Source: an uncultured Clostridia bacterium (lineage in GTDB: Bacteria > Bacillota > Clostridia > Christensenellales > UBA1242). Taken from it: a stretch of DNA of 60,716 nt. The stretch covers positions 1-60,716 of the forward strand of contig CATKXS010000001.1 of the NCBI GenBank assembly GCA_949841045.1, read 5' to 3'. The notes under the pieces were generated by a model. That model had not been told where the DNA came from. It saw only the letters and a list, made by a program, of their open reading frames with translations, and made no database searches. A program made the translations under genes and the position numbers. Shown piece after piece: positions 1-9,100 of this stretch; position 1 is the stretch's first letter; the number at the start of each line of letters is the position of its first letter.

Positions 1-59
1 TTGGGGTTAAGTCATAACAAGGTAGCGGTATCAGAAGGTGCCGCTGGATCACCTCCTTT
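1..59 (+). rRNA. rrs: 16S rRNA, 3' end (partial)
   Basis: The sequence matches the 3' terminus of bacterial 16S rRNA: the end of helix 44, the AACAAGGTA segment, helix 45 and the anti-Shine-Dalgarno CACCTCCTTT at 51-60. Helix 45 pairs AGCGGTATC with GGTGCCGCT around the loop AGAA (33-36). Counting from AAGTC as A1492 (E. coli numbering), three normally near-invariant bases differ: position 1491 is T rather than G (base 8), 1497 is A rather than G (base 14), and 1516 is A rather than G (base 33). No 23S or 5S follows. It may be a divergent functional copy or a decayed one; the rest lies outside the window. Confidence 0.93.
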
Positions 60-127
60 TAAAGAGAAAGACTTAAGTCGACAGTGAGAACTGAAGTAAG
101 GTTAGGAGAAAGACCTAACAAGTACAA

Positions 128-151
128 CAATTGTAAACACGTTTACAATTG
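128..151 (+). other. Perfect hairpin downstream of 16S
   Basis: CAATTGTAAAC (128-138) and GTTTACAATTG (141-151) are perfect inverted complements with a two-base centre. The position, about 70 nt beyond the 16S end and before a terminator, fits an rRNA processing or trailer hairpin. Confidence 0.5.
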
Positions 152-190
152 ACCGCTCAAAACTTTAAAAATATTTACTATTTAATTGAT

Positions 191-225
191 AAAAAAAGAC
201 TAGGATTTATTCCTAGTCTTTTTTG
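191..225 (+). terminator. Terminator of the 16S transcript
   Basis: GACTAGGA (198-205) pairs with TCCTAGTC (211-218), with flanking A and T runs. It closes the 16S transcript without a 23S gene. Confidence 0.85.
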
Positions 226-226
226 T

Positions 227-254
227 GTGCAACCAAATGTTGCACGATTATCGT
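227..254 (+). repeat. REP-like palindromic repeat, copy 1
   Basis: GTGCAAC (227-233), loop CAAAT, GTTGCAC (239-245), then a second palindrome ACGATTATCGT (244-254). Identical or related copies lie at 43811-43837, 43878-43899, 43935-43960 and, inverted, 30641-30666. It directly follows the 16S terminator. Confidence 0.8.
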
Positions 255-284
255 TAAATGAAATTAAAACCTAAAGTTATTCCG

Positions 285-547
285 TTCCGTGTGCATTAGG
301 TGCTTCTTGCTCACTGCGTTTATATGTATTTTATCCTTTTGCGCAAGCCAAATGCTTGACTGAAAGTCGTAAGGCGAGATTCAATCCTAAATATGGTTCG
401 TTCCACATCTTAGCCACTTCTTGCTCACTGCGTTGCGGATTATCCGCTTCTTATCGTATACTAAAACTTTAAGATTTTACCTCATTTGTTCCATTTAGCC
501 ACTTTCTGCTTTCTTCGTCGCGCCTTAGGTGCTTTCTGTAAATACAT
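285..547 (+). repeat. Gene-free region of degenerate direct repeats
   Basis: No gene is visible between the 16S terminator and 601. A motif reading CTTCTTGCTCACTGCGTT recurs at about 303-320 and 417-434, and looser relatives of its start (CACTTTCTG, GGTGCTTTCTG) occur near 500 and 530. A palindrome GCGGATTATCCGC lies at 435-447, with a near-identical one at 21682-21694. This looks like non-coding repeat debris. Confidence 0.45.
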
Positions 548-549
548 TA

Positions 550-578
550 TTGACTTATTTTTTATTCTTTGTTATAAT
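550..578 (+). promoter_or_regulatory. SigmaA-type promoter for the gene at 601
   Basis: TTGACT at 550-555 and TATAAT at 573-578 with a 17-nt spacer; the start codon is 22 nt further on. Confidence 0.85.
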
Positions 579-600
579 TATAAAGAAATAGGGGGAATTT

Positions 601-1353
601 ATGGCATCATATTCAATAAATACAAGAAAGGCAGTTAGAATTAACAATTTTGAAGAAAGCGGATTTGACCTTTTCTATGAAACGGGAGTAGGTGCAAAAC
701 TTACTGATGGTTATATGAACGTTCAAATTTTTAAGAAAGGTAGTATCGAAGACTTTGAGAGCAGTTATGATGCTAACCAACAAAAAATGGAATACAAACC
801 AAATGAGGAAATGTTGGTTGCATTTTCTTCAAATATTCAACGTGTTTTATCTTTTGAAAAATTTACTAAATTACAAGAATTAATAAATAAAGTTAAGGTT
901 CTTTTGGAAACAGAAAATGAAAATGAATTGAATAAAATGCAAAAACCTAAGGCTTTGAAAAAGTCAGAAATTGTTGTTGGTGGCGTGTATGAACAAGAAG
1001 ATGGAACAAAAATTTTGTATTTAGGTAGTGGTAAATATTTTAGTGATAGTCACTACGAGGGAAGAACCCCATGTAATAGACAAAGCAGTCAAACAATTCT
1101 TGCGTGGATTAATGACGAACATACAGTTGAATATAATAGTGAAACTAATACTCTTCAATTTGCTGGAGAAATTGATAGTAGAGTAGGAGTCCCAGAGCTC
1201 GTAAAGTGCATTAAAGAGATAGAATTAAAAAACCATAATAATTTAGATTTAATTCAAGTAGATAGTTGGAGTAAAACAGAATATAGTATTTTTTTCAATG
1301 AAGGAAATAACTTTAAAAATGGTTCTGAAAACACTGATGAGACAACATTATAA
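601..1353 (+). CDS. Hypothetical protein, 250 aa
   Basis: I do not recognise a family. The ATG follows a strong ribosome-binding site (GGGGGAA, 591-597) and a consensus promoter, and a terminator overlaps the end, so this is a single-gene transcription unit. The protein is acidic and soluble, without signal peptide or membrane segment. A central glycine-rich stretch (residues ~121-150, VVGGVYEQEDGTKILYLGSG) resembles a small beta-barrel or SH3-like fold, but that is only an impression. The middle third (residues 70-115) is helical and charged. It sits beside other separately promoted unknown genes, a typical accessory-region arrangement. Confidence 0.75.
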   Translation: MASYSINTRKAVRINNFEESGFDLFYETGVGAKLTDGYMNVQIFKKGSIEDFESSYDANQQKMEYKPNEEMLVAFSSNIQRVLSFEKFTKLQELINKVKVLLETENENELNKMQKPKALKKSEIVVGGVYEQEDGTKILYLGSGKYFSDSHYEGRTPCNRQSSQTILAWINDEHTVEYNSETNTLQFAGEIDSRVGVPELVKCIKEIELKNHNNLDLIQVDSWSKTEYSIFFNEGNNFKNGSENTDETTL

Positions 1354-1387
1354 TAAAAGGTACCTAATCAAGGTGCTTTTTTGTTTT
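1352..1387 (+). terminator. Terminator
   Basis: An AAGGTACCT / AAGGTGCTTT hairpin with wobble pairs, then a T run, begins at the stop codon. It is nearly the same sequence as the next terminator at 1757, suggesting the segments duplicated together. Confidence 0.7.
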
Positions 1388-1392
1388 TAATA

Positions 1393-1421
1393 TTGACTTT
1401 TAAGGGTTGCAGTGATATACT
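1393..1421 (+). promoter_or_regulatory. SigmaA-type promoter
   Basis: TTGACT (1393-1398), 17-nt spacer, TATACT (1416-1421), followed by AAGGAG (1428-1433) just before the ATG at 1439. Confidence 0.8.
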
Positions 1422-1438
1422 TTTTGTAAGGAGTTAAA

Positions 1439-1756
1439 ATGAAAGTTATAAAAAACAATGCGAAAAGAGATATGTATACAACTCAAGTTAAATGTACTGG
1501 ACGAGGAAATGATTATATTAATGAATTATTAGAGAAAAAGCCTTGCGGTTCAATATTAAGAATAAATACAAATAACATTCGTCCTATCGTGCATATTGGT
1601 GATATAAATTCATATTGGGCATTTACTTGTCCTTGTTGTGGAGCAACAACTGATTTGCAAGATGATGAATTGCCTTTGGTTTATAGTCAAACTAAAAAGA
1701 AGGTTGCAAAGAAACAACCTGAATTTCAAAATGATGAAGATGAAATAGAAAGGTAA
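1439..1756 (+). CDS. Zinc-ribbon-like small protein A (105 aa)
   Basis: Unrecognised family with a clear metal-binding pattern. Four cysteines align with those of the neighbour at 1849: C19 (in KCTGRGN), C36 (in KPCGS), and C64 with C67 (in TCPCCGATTDL). The pair most likely forms a two-knuckle zinc site. The acidic patch DDELP follows the second knuckle in both proteins. The C-terminus is charged and probably disordered. It has its own promoter, ribosome-binding site and terminator. With the 1849 gene it forms a tandem paralogue pair. A nucleic-acid-binding role is plausible for a zinc ribbon, but nothing here proves it. Confidence 0.75.
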   Translation: MKVIKNNAKRDMYTTQVKCTGRGNDYINELLEKKPCGSILRINTNNIRPIVHIGDINSYWAFTCPCCGATTDLQDDELPLVYSQTKKKVAKKQPEFQNDEDEIER

Positions 1757-1791
1757 TTAAAAGGGCACCTAATCAAGGTGCTTTTTATTTT
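1757..1791 (+). terminator. Terminator
   Basis: AAAGGGCACCT pairs with AGGTGCTTTT around AATCA, followed by a T-rich tract. Confidence 0.85.
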
Positions 1792-1795
1792 TATA

Positions 1796-1823
1796 TTGAC
1801 ATACTTGAATATTATGATATAAT
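1796..1823 (+). promoter_or_regulatory. SigmaA-type promoter
   Basis: TTGACA (1796-1801), 16-nt spacer, TATAAT (1818-1823). Confidence 0.85.
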
Positions 1824-1848
1824 TATTGTAACAAATGGAGATTTTATT

Positions 1849-2184
1849 ATGTTTAAAAAGAAATTTAGTGCTAGCGAATGGCAAAAGGATGTCGAATGCA
1901 CTGGAAAGGGCAATAAAACTAGTAATGCTATTAGAGATAGAAAGCCTTGCGGTGCAAAAATCAACTTAACGATAAATGATGTTTTCACTACTCATAATTT
2001 AGATTATGCTGGTAAAAAACCAATTCATTTTACCTTTAAATGTCCAAATTGCGGCTCGAAAACAGATTTAAATGATAAAGAACTGCCAAGAGAAGTTAAA
2101 AAAGTTAGAATTTTTAAGACAGAAGAAAGTGTTGATAAAGAAAAAACAAAGCATACTTTAGATGAAAATGAAAATGATATGTAA
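1849..2184 (+). CDS. Zinc-ribbon-like small protein B (111 aa)
   Basis: Paralogue of the 1439 gene. The shared signature is C-T-G-[RK]-G-N near residue 17, K-P-C-G at 34, and F-x-C-P-x-C-G-x-x-T-D-L-x-D-x-E-L-P at 64-80, so C17, C34, C65 and C68 form the likely zinc site. No signal peptide or membrane segment is seen. The C-terminus is lysine- and glutamate-rich. It has its own promoter and a GGAG ribosome-binding site. Sequence between the four cysteines has diverged widely, so the duplication is not recent. The family is not known to me. Confidence 0.75.
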   Translation: MFKKKFSASEWQKDVECTGKGNKTSNAIRDRKPCGAKINLTINDVFTTHNLDYAGKKPIHFTFKCPNCGSKTDLNDKELPREVKKVRIFKTEESVDKEKTKHTLDENENDM

Positions 2185-2230
2185 TGAGGCATAATTAAAT
2201 TTATCAAAATTATCCATTTAATTGAGGTTA

Positions 2231-2259
2231 TTGACATTATATAGCAAAAGTTGTATAAT
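2231..2259 (+). promoter_or_regulatory. SigmaA-type promoter
   Basis: TTGACA (2231-2236), 17-nt spacer, TATAAT (2254-2259); AAGGAGG at 2266-2272 precedes the ATG at 2279. Confidence 0.88.
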
Positions 2260-2278
2260 GTAAACAAGGAGGGTTGAT

Positions 2279-3061
2279 ATGGTTGATATTTTTGCAAAGA
2301 AAAACAAATTTGCACAAGAGGCGTTTGAGAGAACTTATTTTCACAGGAAAGACTCTTTCAGCGAGTTTGAAAAGGAAACATTCAATATGAATCTTAAGGC
2401 TTCAAATGCAAGTATTGATTATAGTTATATTTATAAAGAAACACCAAATTTTACATGGCATGACCAAGACTATGAAACTAGAATAAAAGGTGTAATTAAA
2501 ATTGGAAAAGAACAAATTGTAGTGGAAGAATCTACAGGTAGAAGGGTTGAAGATTATAGTAAACTCGTTGAACTTATTTGTGCTTATGATTATGCGAAAA
2601 AACATTTGAATGAAATTATAGTTGACGGAATGACTAAAAAACAATTGAAAGAAATGTCTACAGAAGGCCTTGAAAAGTTGCTTGATAGTAAAAATGTTTT
2701 TATAAATCAAATAAAGAATATGATTATTGATTCTGTTAAAGGAGAAAAAATCGAAAAAACAGGGCAAGAGCTTTTTGATGAAAACTTTGGAAAAGGTATA
2801 GTCAATTTTGATAATGTGGTTGAAGCAAATCTCGACATGGCTCTTAAGGCAAAAGAGAAATTAACAGAACATCAAAATAGAATTGAATCGGTCAAACAAG
2901 GCTTTGCTAGAGTTGGAGATAAGTTAAAGATTATTCCAAATGCAATTGCAAAGAAGATTAAAGAAAACGGCGAATATAGACAGGAAAGAAAAGAACAGCT
3001 AAGACTTGCAAAAGAAGAGAAAGATAGAAGAAGTGAAATTATTGATGAACTTTCTATCTAA
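2279..3061 (+). CDS. Hypothetical protein, 260 aa
   Basis: Not recognised. It has a consensus promoter, an ideal AAGGAGG ribosome-binding site 6 nt from the ATG, and a strong terminator, so it is surely expressed. The protein is soluble and charged. The central part (residues ~60-180) mixes beta and helical segments, and the last ~80 residues (KAKEKLTEHQNRIE onwards) are a basic, probably coiled-coil tail rich in Lys, Arg and Glu. The gene converges with the 3150 gene on a shared bidirectional terminator. Function is unknown. Confidence 0.75.
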   Translation: MVDIFAKKNKFAQEAFERTYFHRKDSFSEFEKETFNMNLKASNASIDYSYIYKETPNFTWHDQDYETRIKGVIKIGKEQIVVEESTGRRVEDYSKLVELICAYDYAKKHLNEIIVDGMTKKQLKEMSTEGLEKLLDSKNVFINQIKNMIIDSVKGEKIEKTGQELFDENFGKGIVNFDNVVEANLDMALKAKEKLTEHQNRIESVKQGFARVGDKLKIIPNAIAKKIKENGEYRQERKEQLRLAKEEKDRRSEIIDELSI

Positions 3062-3067
3062 TATGAA

Positions 3068-3098
3068 TAAAAAAGCATCCAATTTGGATGCTTTTTTT
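3068..3098. terminator. Bidirectional terminator
   Basis: GCATCC (3075-3080) / GGATGC (3086-3091) with A run before and T run after. It serves the + gene ending at 3061 and the - gene ending at 3150. Confidence 0.88.
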
Positions 3099-3149
3099 AA
3101 TTTTAATAGATACATCTTTAGCTCTAAATACTTATTCTAATTAAATATT

Positions 3150-4973
3150 TTACATTTCGTTTTCATCGTCATCGATTGATGTGGCTGGTGTTTCAGGTTT
3201 TACTTTTTTATTTTTAAGTTTGTTAAAAATCCCGGCTTTTTCATTTTTTACCTTTACATCTGTGATTTTGAAAACAGGTGGTTGATTTTTAAGTGGAATA
3301 TCAGTTTCATTTTCCTCTTCTTCGTCTTCTTTTTCTTCTTCAATAGCGATTTCATTTGCAATTGCACCTTGGAGTAAGCGAGCATTTATTGTTTCTTTGA
3401 TTTTGATTTCATGCTCTTTTTGTTTTTCTAAACTTTTTTCACGAGCTAAATCTTGCTCTTTATTGTATTGAGTGACAATTTCTCTTGCTTTGACTTCCAT
3501 ATTTCCATAGAAAGTTTTTATTTCTTCTCTTGAATAACCATATTTTTCAATAAATACATCTAAGTAGTTTTCAATAATTTGGTTGCGAAGGTCAAGTTGA
3601 TATTCAGTCAACATTCTATAACTAATGTCATTAGGTTTAATGTTTTCATCTTTTATTGCATAAAGTTCGCCAATTTTGTCTATCAAGTAACTTTCTTCAA
3701 CTTCTTTGTTTATTTTTTTATCTATATTTTTATTAAGATGGTCTATAACATTATCTAATTCTGAAAATTTTTGTTTAATCTCTTTAAAATCATAGCCTTT
3801 AGGGCGCTTAATTTCAACATAGTTTTTTTCAATGTTGCTATTTTTTTCTATTTTAAAATGTATATCGTTATCAATATTAGACTTTTTTACAAGCATAGAG
3901 AATTGCTCATTTTTAAAGAGAAGCATAAAAGGGTGAGTTGTATCATTTTTGATTGCAAATACCTTTCCAACGAAGTTGTTTTGGTTAAATTCTTCACTTA
4001 AAACATGATAATTATCATTGTTTACTCGTTCATCGATAAAATCTCTAACTTTAAACTTGTTTCCAAATTCTAATATTCCATTTTCGTCTACATGTAAAAT
4101 TCTAACAAATTGTGGACCATCAGTAGTTAGTCCACTGAAACAAAGTTTGTCTTTTTTTGCAAGTAGAGGTGCAACTTCTCCGGCTTTTTCTTTAACTATT
4201 TGTTCTTGTTTTTCAATTTTCTCATTTTCAGAATTTAAAAATTCTTGATATTCTTTTTCAAGTCTTTCCTGTGCTTTTACGGTTGCCTGATTAAAAAGTT
4301 CTTCCTCTTCGGCGAGTTTTTCTGGCGTGTAATTCTCTTTGAGTTTATCATAGAAAGCCTCAAGTACTTGAAGTGCTTTAAGCCTATCGTCCTCAGCAGT
4401 TTTATCAATGCGATACATGTCAGGGTATAAATTTTCAATATTACATGTTGCTATTGTTTCTCTTACTTTCGCAAGAAGTTCTTTTTTGCTGGTAATTCCG
4501 CGTTGCTTTTTGAGAGCTTTAATAACAGTTAAAGGAGATTCTGAATATTTTTCAATTAAGTCCTTTGTTTTTGGAGTGATTTTAAGTTTTGAAGTCTCTT
4601 TCTTGGTAAGAAGAATTATTCTATTCTTTTCTGCTAGGAAAAGTTTAAAAGTGTTAAAGTCAAACAGTATTGATATGTTTGAAGCGGTGAACAATTCAAG
4701 CATTGGCTCATTTTCTCTTTTTACTAATTTTAAACTGGTTTTAAATTGAAGAGCCATCTCATCGAGGATGTTGCTTTGATATGGATTTTCATAATGGTCA
4801 GCAGTTCTAGGAATTATAAAAAAGTCCTTGCCTGCACCTAAAGAGGTGACCATTCCAAATTTATTGACATCGTAAACTATTATTTCAGTACTCAAAAATT
4901 TTTCGCTTTTATCAAACAATAACTTTCCAATCATTCTTTGTGCTAGAGTTTTTTCGTTCTTATCTAAAGCCAT
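3150..4973 (-). CDS. Hypothetical coiled-coil protein, 607 aa
   Basis: No family recognised. The start at 4973 is chosen over the in-frame ATG at 4985 because the run of five G just inside the longer reading (4984-4980) then serves as a ribosome-binding site 5-6 nt upstream; the earlier ATG has none. The protein lacks a signal peptide. The first ~120 residues look globular. Residues ~190-270 form a Glu/Lys coiled coil (EEEELFNQATVKAQERLEKE and similar). A second helical stretch spans ~490-545, an acidic EEEKEDEEEE run lies near 555, and the tail is basic. It is a monocistronic transcript from the promoter at 5005-5032. Confidence 0.72.
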   Translation of the reverse strand: MALDKNEKTLAQRMIGKLLFDKSEKFLSTEIIVYDVNKFGMVTSLGAGKDFFIIPRTADHYENPYQSNILDEMALQFKTSLKLVKRENEPMLELFTASNISILFDFNTFKLFLAEKNRIILLTKKETSKLKITPKTKDLIEKYSESPLTVIKALKKQRGITSKKELLAKVRETIATCNIENLYPDMYRIDKTAEDDRLKALQVLEAFYDKLKENYTPEKLAEEEELFNQATVKAQERLEKEYQEFLNSENEKIEKQEQIVKEKAGEVAPLLAKKDKLCFSGLTTDGPQFVRILHVDENGILEFGNKFKVRDFIDERVNNDNYHVLSEEFNQNNFVGKVFAIKNDTTHPFMLLFKNEQFSMLVKKSNIDNDIHFKIEKNSNIEKNYVEIKRPKGYDFKEIKQKFSELDNVIDHLNKNIDKKINKEVEESYLIDKIGELYAIKDENIKPNDISYRMLTEYQLDLRNQIIENYLDVFIEKYGYSREEIKTFYGNMEVKAREIVTQYNKEQDLAREKSLEKQKEHEIKIKETINARLLQGAIANEIAIEEEKEDEEEENETDIPLKNQPPVFKITDVKVKNEKAGIFNKLKNKKVKPETPATSIDDDENEM

Positions 4974-5004
4974 TTCTGCCCCCATTTAATATATTATATT
5001 ATTA

Positions 5005-5032
5005 ATTATATATAATTAAATAAATTTGTCAA
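5005..5032 (-). promoter_or_regulatory. Promoter of the coiled-coil gene
   Basis: Read on the minus strand: TTGACA (5032-5027), 16-nt spacer, TATAAT (5010-5005), in very AT-rich DNA. Confidence 0.75.
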
Positions 5033-5062
5033 TATATAATTTATTATATTAATTTGACCATA

Positions 5063-5097
5063 AAATAAAAAAGAGGGCCTTAAGCCTCTTTTTATAA
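5063..5097 (-). terminator. Terminator of the IMPase-family gene
   Basis: AAAAAGAGG (5068-5076) pairs with CCTCTTTTT (5085-5093); on the minus strand the stem is followed by a T run. Confidence 0.8.
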
Positions 5098-5129
5098 CAG
5101 TTTTTCTCTTGTTTTTCATGAATTTTATA

Positions 5130-5882
5130 TTATTTTTTGAACTTTTTGAGGATTTTTTTCATAATATCAATATATTCTTCGTTTTGTCCAACAATAACAT
5201 GTCCCTCTTCATTTGTATAGATTTTTGCGCCCGCCTCCTTGCATAAAAGCATGCCTGGAGCGACGTCCCAAGCGGTTGAGGAAAGTATTGTTGTTCCGCA
5301 TAAAGCACCCTTTGCGACATATGCAAAAGAGAGAGAAGTTGAGCCAAACCTTCGAAAATTTGCTGTGATTTTTCTATATTCCTCATAAACTTGAGTAACT
5401 TTGTCGGCCTCATCTCCATGTCCATGAACAGTTGCGAGAGACTTATTTAGGGGAAGTGAACTTACACTAATTTTTTTACCATTAAGATAAGCTCCGCCAC
5501 CTTTGGTTGCCCAGTAAAGTTCTTTAGCGCAAGGGTTATAAATGACAGAAGCTACAATGTTATTTTCTCGAATACACGCTATTTGTATGCTCCAAAGAGG
5601 AATACCATGCGCAAAATTGATGGTCCCGTCTATAGGGTCAATAGTAAAACAATTATTACAAATTTTTGCTTTATTATTGAATTCTTCGCTTACTATTTCA
5701 AAGGTTGGAAAAGTTTTGTTTATCCTTTTTATAATGTGTTTTTCGACTTCTAAGTCGAGGTTTGTGACGATGTCATCTTCGCCTTTATCTTTAACTTCCA
5801 TAACTCCATTTTTGATTATCTTATAGCATTCTTTTGCCACTTTGATTAAAAATTTTAGTTCTTTTTTATACTCTTTTTTCAT
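5130..5882 (-). CDS. suhB: Inositol monophosphatase-family phosphatase
   Basis: Mg2+-dependent, Li+-sensitive-type sugar or inositol phosphatase. All family motifs are present: VTNLD (metal site), VSEE, IDPIDGTINFAHG (canonical DPIDGTTNF box) and AWDVAPGMLLCKEAGA near the C-terminus. At 250 aa it has full family length. The start is set at 5882 because AAGGAG lies 8 nt upstream; the longer in-frame reading to 5921 would bury that site. Substrate cannot be read from sequence: myo-inositol-1-phosphate, fructose-1,6-bisphosphate or PAP-type substrates occur in this family. It has its own terminator and no operon partner. Confidence 0.9.
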   Translation of the reverse strand: MKKEYKKELKFLIKVAKECYKIIKNGVMEVKDKGEDDIVTNLDLEVEKHIIKRINKTFPTFEIVSEEFNNKAKICNNCFTIDPIDGTINFAHGIPLWSIQIACIRENNIVASVIYNPCAKELYWATKGGGAYLNGKKISVSSLPLNKSLATVHGHGDEADKVTQVYEEYRKITANFRRFGSTSLSFAYVAKGALCGTTILSSTAWDVAPGMLLCKEAGAKIYTNEEGHVIVGQNEEYIDIMKKILKKFKK

Positions 5883-6078
5883 TAAAATCTCCTTGTTATT
5901 ATTTATATGATAATAACACATTTTTGTTTAAAATTCAACTAAAAATCAACTAAAAAATAAGATGATTTTTCGTGATTTTTATGGTAAGAATAAAGCTGAA
6001 AATTTGTCTTATATTAAGGTAAAAAAGGCGATTTAAATATATATAATATATTAAATATAATAAAAGACTTTAATTTGT

Positions 6079-6107
6079 TTGCCTAAAAGATTAAAAAATG
6101 TTATTAT
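6079..6107 (+). promoter_or_regulatory. Promoter of the giant lipoprotein gene
   Basis: TTGCCT (6079-6084), 17-nt spacer, TATTAT (6102-6107); a GAAGGGG ribosome-binding site lies at 6120-6126. Confidence 0.65.
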
Positions 6108-6133
6108 GAAAATACTAAGAGAAGGGGCAAAAT

Positions 6134-9100
6134 ATGAAAAAAAAGTTTGTAGTTGTTTTCATGCTTGTATTGTTTTCTGGTTTAGTTATGACTGCCTGCA
6201 ACACGAAGTCAAGTGTTAGCGGGAATTTTAAGCAGAATTTATATAATTTATCTCTAGGAAGTGAACTTGATTTTAGCCAAGAGTTAAACCTTAAAGGTAT
6301 AGAATTTGACAAGGTGAAAATCTATTCTTCAAATGAGGCTATATTAAAATCTACAAATGAATATAGATTTCAAGCGTTATCTAGTGGAAAGGTTTTTGTA
6401 TTTGCTGAGGCTAATGGCAAAACGATAGCTAGGACAACTATAAATGTTAAATATAGACTTGGAGAGGTACAAAATATAAAAGTCGATGATGAGGGCTTAG
6501 TAACTTGGGACGCAAGTCGAGTAGTACTTTTGGGTGGTGAGCTTGTATTTGCTGACAATTATCTTGTTACAACAGTTAATGATAATGGGCAAAGAAGGGA
6601 GTTTGAAACTCAAGAAACTTCATTCTCGCTCGAGAAAGAAGATTGGTATGATGTGATAATTATAGCAACTTCAAATAATGAACTCATTGACAATTCGCCT
6701 TCAACTCGAGTTTATCTAAATTATGGATATGTTGCAAGACCAACAAACTTAAGATTTACATCTAACGAGTTTGCTCAAAGTGGAACTTTAACTTGGAATA
6801 GAATTAGTGGTGCAGAATTTGCAATTTACATAAATGGAATTAAAATGGAAGAAGGTCTTAGAGAAAATAAATTTGATTTTGATTACTCTTCTTATGAAGA
6901 TTCCGTTAGGGTGACAATCGAAGCGAATGATGTATTAGGCAATAAGAAAGCTTCGCAAACTGAGATTACGCTTAAAATATTAAAAACTTCCAATCTTTAC
7001 TATAGTTACGATGGACAGGGGATTCTTAATTGGGATGGGGATAGTGATGCTCTTTCTTACACTATAAAACTTTTAAACCTTGATACTCAAGAAAGTGTTT
7101 ATTACAATGTAAAAAATGACAATCAAACTTTCCTTGAAGGCGTCAGTGAAGGAAATTATGAGGCAAGCATTGTTTTAAATGGTGGAACAAGCGAGAAAGG
7201 TCTATTTATTTCTAGCAAAGAATCTAATATAACCCAAATCTATAAACTTCAAGAGCCAAAACTTGAAATAGATTTTGATGAGAAAAAAGCATATTTAGAA
7301 TTTGATAAGGATATGCAAGTAAAAAATTTCTTGATTAAAATTGATGACGAGGCAAATCTTTATAGTATAAAGGAAGGGAATTTAATCGAACTTGATTTGG
7401 CAGGTTTAGGAGTTGGGCTTCATAATATCAGCGTTAATGCCGTTGCAAAAAACAGTGACGGGGAAATTGAAGTGGATAGCACGGCTATAACGACAAACTT
7501 TATCATGTCAAATACTTGGTCTTTTGATTTTTATAAACTTGAAGAGCTAGGTGAAGTTTTACACTTTATTGATGACGAATATTCAATGTTTAGTTTTGAC
7601 AGAATTGAAAATGCAACAGATTATATAATCTATGTTGGTGACACGCAAATTTCTGATATTCAGACGATTATAGAGGGAAGACGCGTATATTTAAAAGCTC
7701 GTCTCAGTGACTATGCTCCACAAGACAATCTTTATGATGTAAGGGTTGAAGCTATAGCAAAACGAGATGGAGAGTTAAGTTCTCTTGTTTCAAGCAGACA
7801 AAAAGAGCTTATTGTTTTAAATCCTGCTATAGCAAAACTTGAGCAAAATAACGGCGAGTTTGAATGGCTAGTCCAAGCCGGTTTTACATATTCTTATGCA
7901 GTTTATAAAGCTGATAAAAATTATAATATCCTTTCTCAAACTCCAGTTCTAGCTGGTTTGACAACTCAAGGCAAACTCCCAAGCGTGCTTTCAGAAGGTT
8001 ATTATGTTGTTAGAGTCACAACTCTTTCAAATGATGAAAATATCAACCTTAACTCTGATTTTTATAATAAAAACAATGTTTTATCAGCAAATTTGAAAGT
8101 TACAAAAGTTTTGGAGTCGCCAAAAGCTCAATTCGTTGAATTAAACAGCGGTTATAAACTTTTGATTTATGGTGTTGATAATGGCGGAGAATATGAAGTT
8201 TATGTTGATGGCGTAAAAGACGGAGGAATCGTTCTTAGCGAAAAAATTGAAGGGCCGATTGAGTACATAATAAAAAATCCTCTTAAAGAAGTTAAAATTC
8301 ATTCTGTGGAAGTTGTTGCAAAAGGTGGGAATTTGTTTGACGGAGAAGTTTATCTTCCTTCTGACGCGTTTATTTTGAATCTTGAAAGACTTGCGCTTGT
8401 AGACGAAAAAGTTACTTGCTTATTCTCAAATTCAAATGAACTTCTAGGTGAACAAATAGAAGTTAAAGAAATTGCAGGTGCAAAGAGCGTTGAATTTTTA
8501 TTAAATCACACAAGTATTCAAAATTCTGGCTTCAAGCTTGATATGTCAGACAAATTTAAGTTTGGAAGCGACTTTTTGATAGAAATGAGATATATTGGTG
8601 ATGAAAGCGAAATAGAAAACCATTATTATATTTCAAGTGAACTTAAAGCGGTTGAATTCGCTCGTGTGAGCGCTCCAAGTCAATTAAAATATGAGGACGG
8701 AATTCTTTCTTGGGCAAATGGAGATGTGCTTGGCGAAAAATTGTATATTTCGCTAACCATGAAATCTAATCAAAATCAAGAATACTATCATAGATTTTTC
8801 ACAAATGGGGTGGTAAGTGAACTTGACCTTCAATCTTACATCGATGAGGCAAGACGTGATGCCGAATTTGATACAGCGTTTAGAAATGCTATTGCAATCG
8901 CTATTGAAATAATTTCTTATCAAAATAGTGCAGGAGAAGAAAACGAAGAAGGTTTGTCAGACATATATTATATTCCATCTTTCGTTGGCTCTACAAGTTT
9001 AGGCGAAAAGAGCTTGAATATCGTTCAGCTTGAAGAGGTAGAATTAAAGTTTGATGAAGAGAATTATAACTTCAATTGGGATTATGAAATTGAAGGTACA

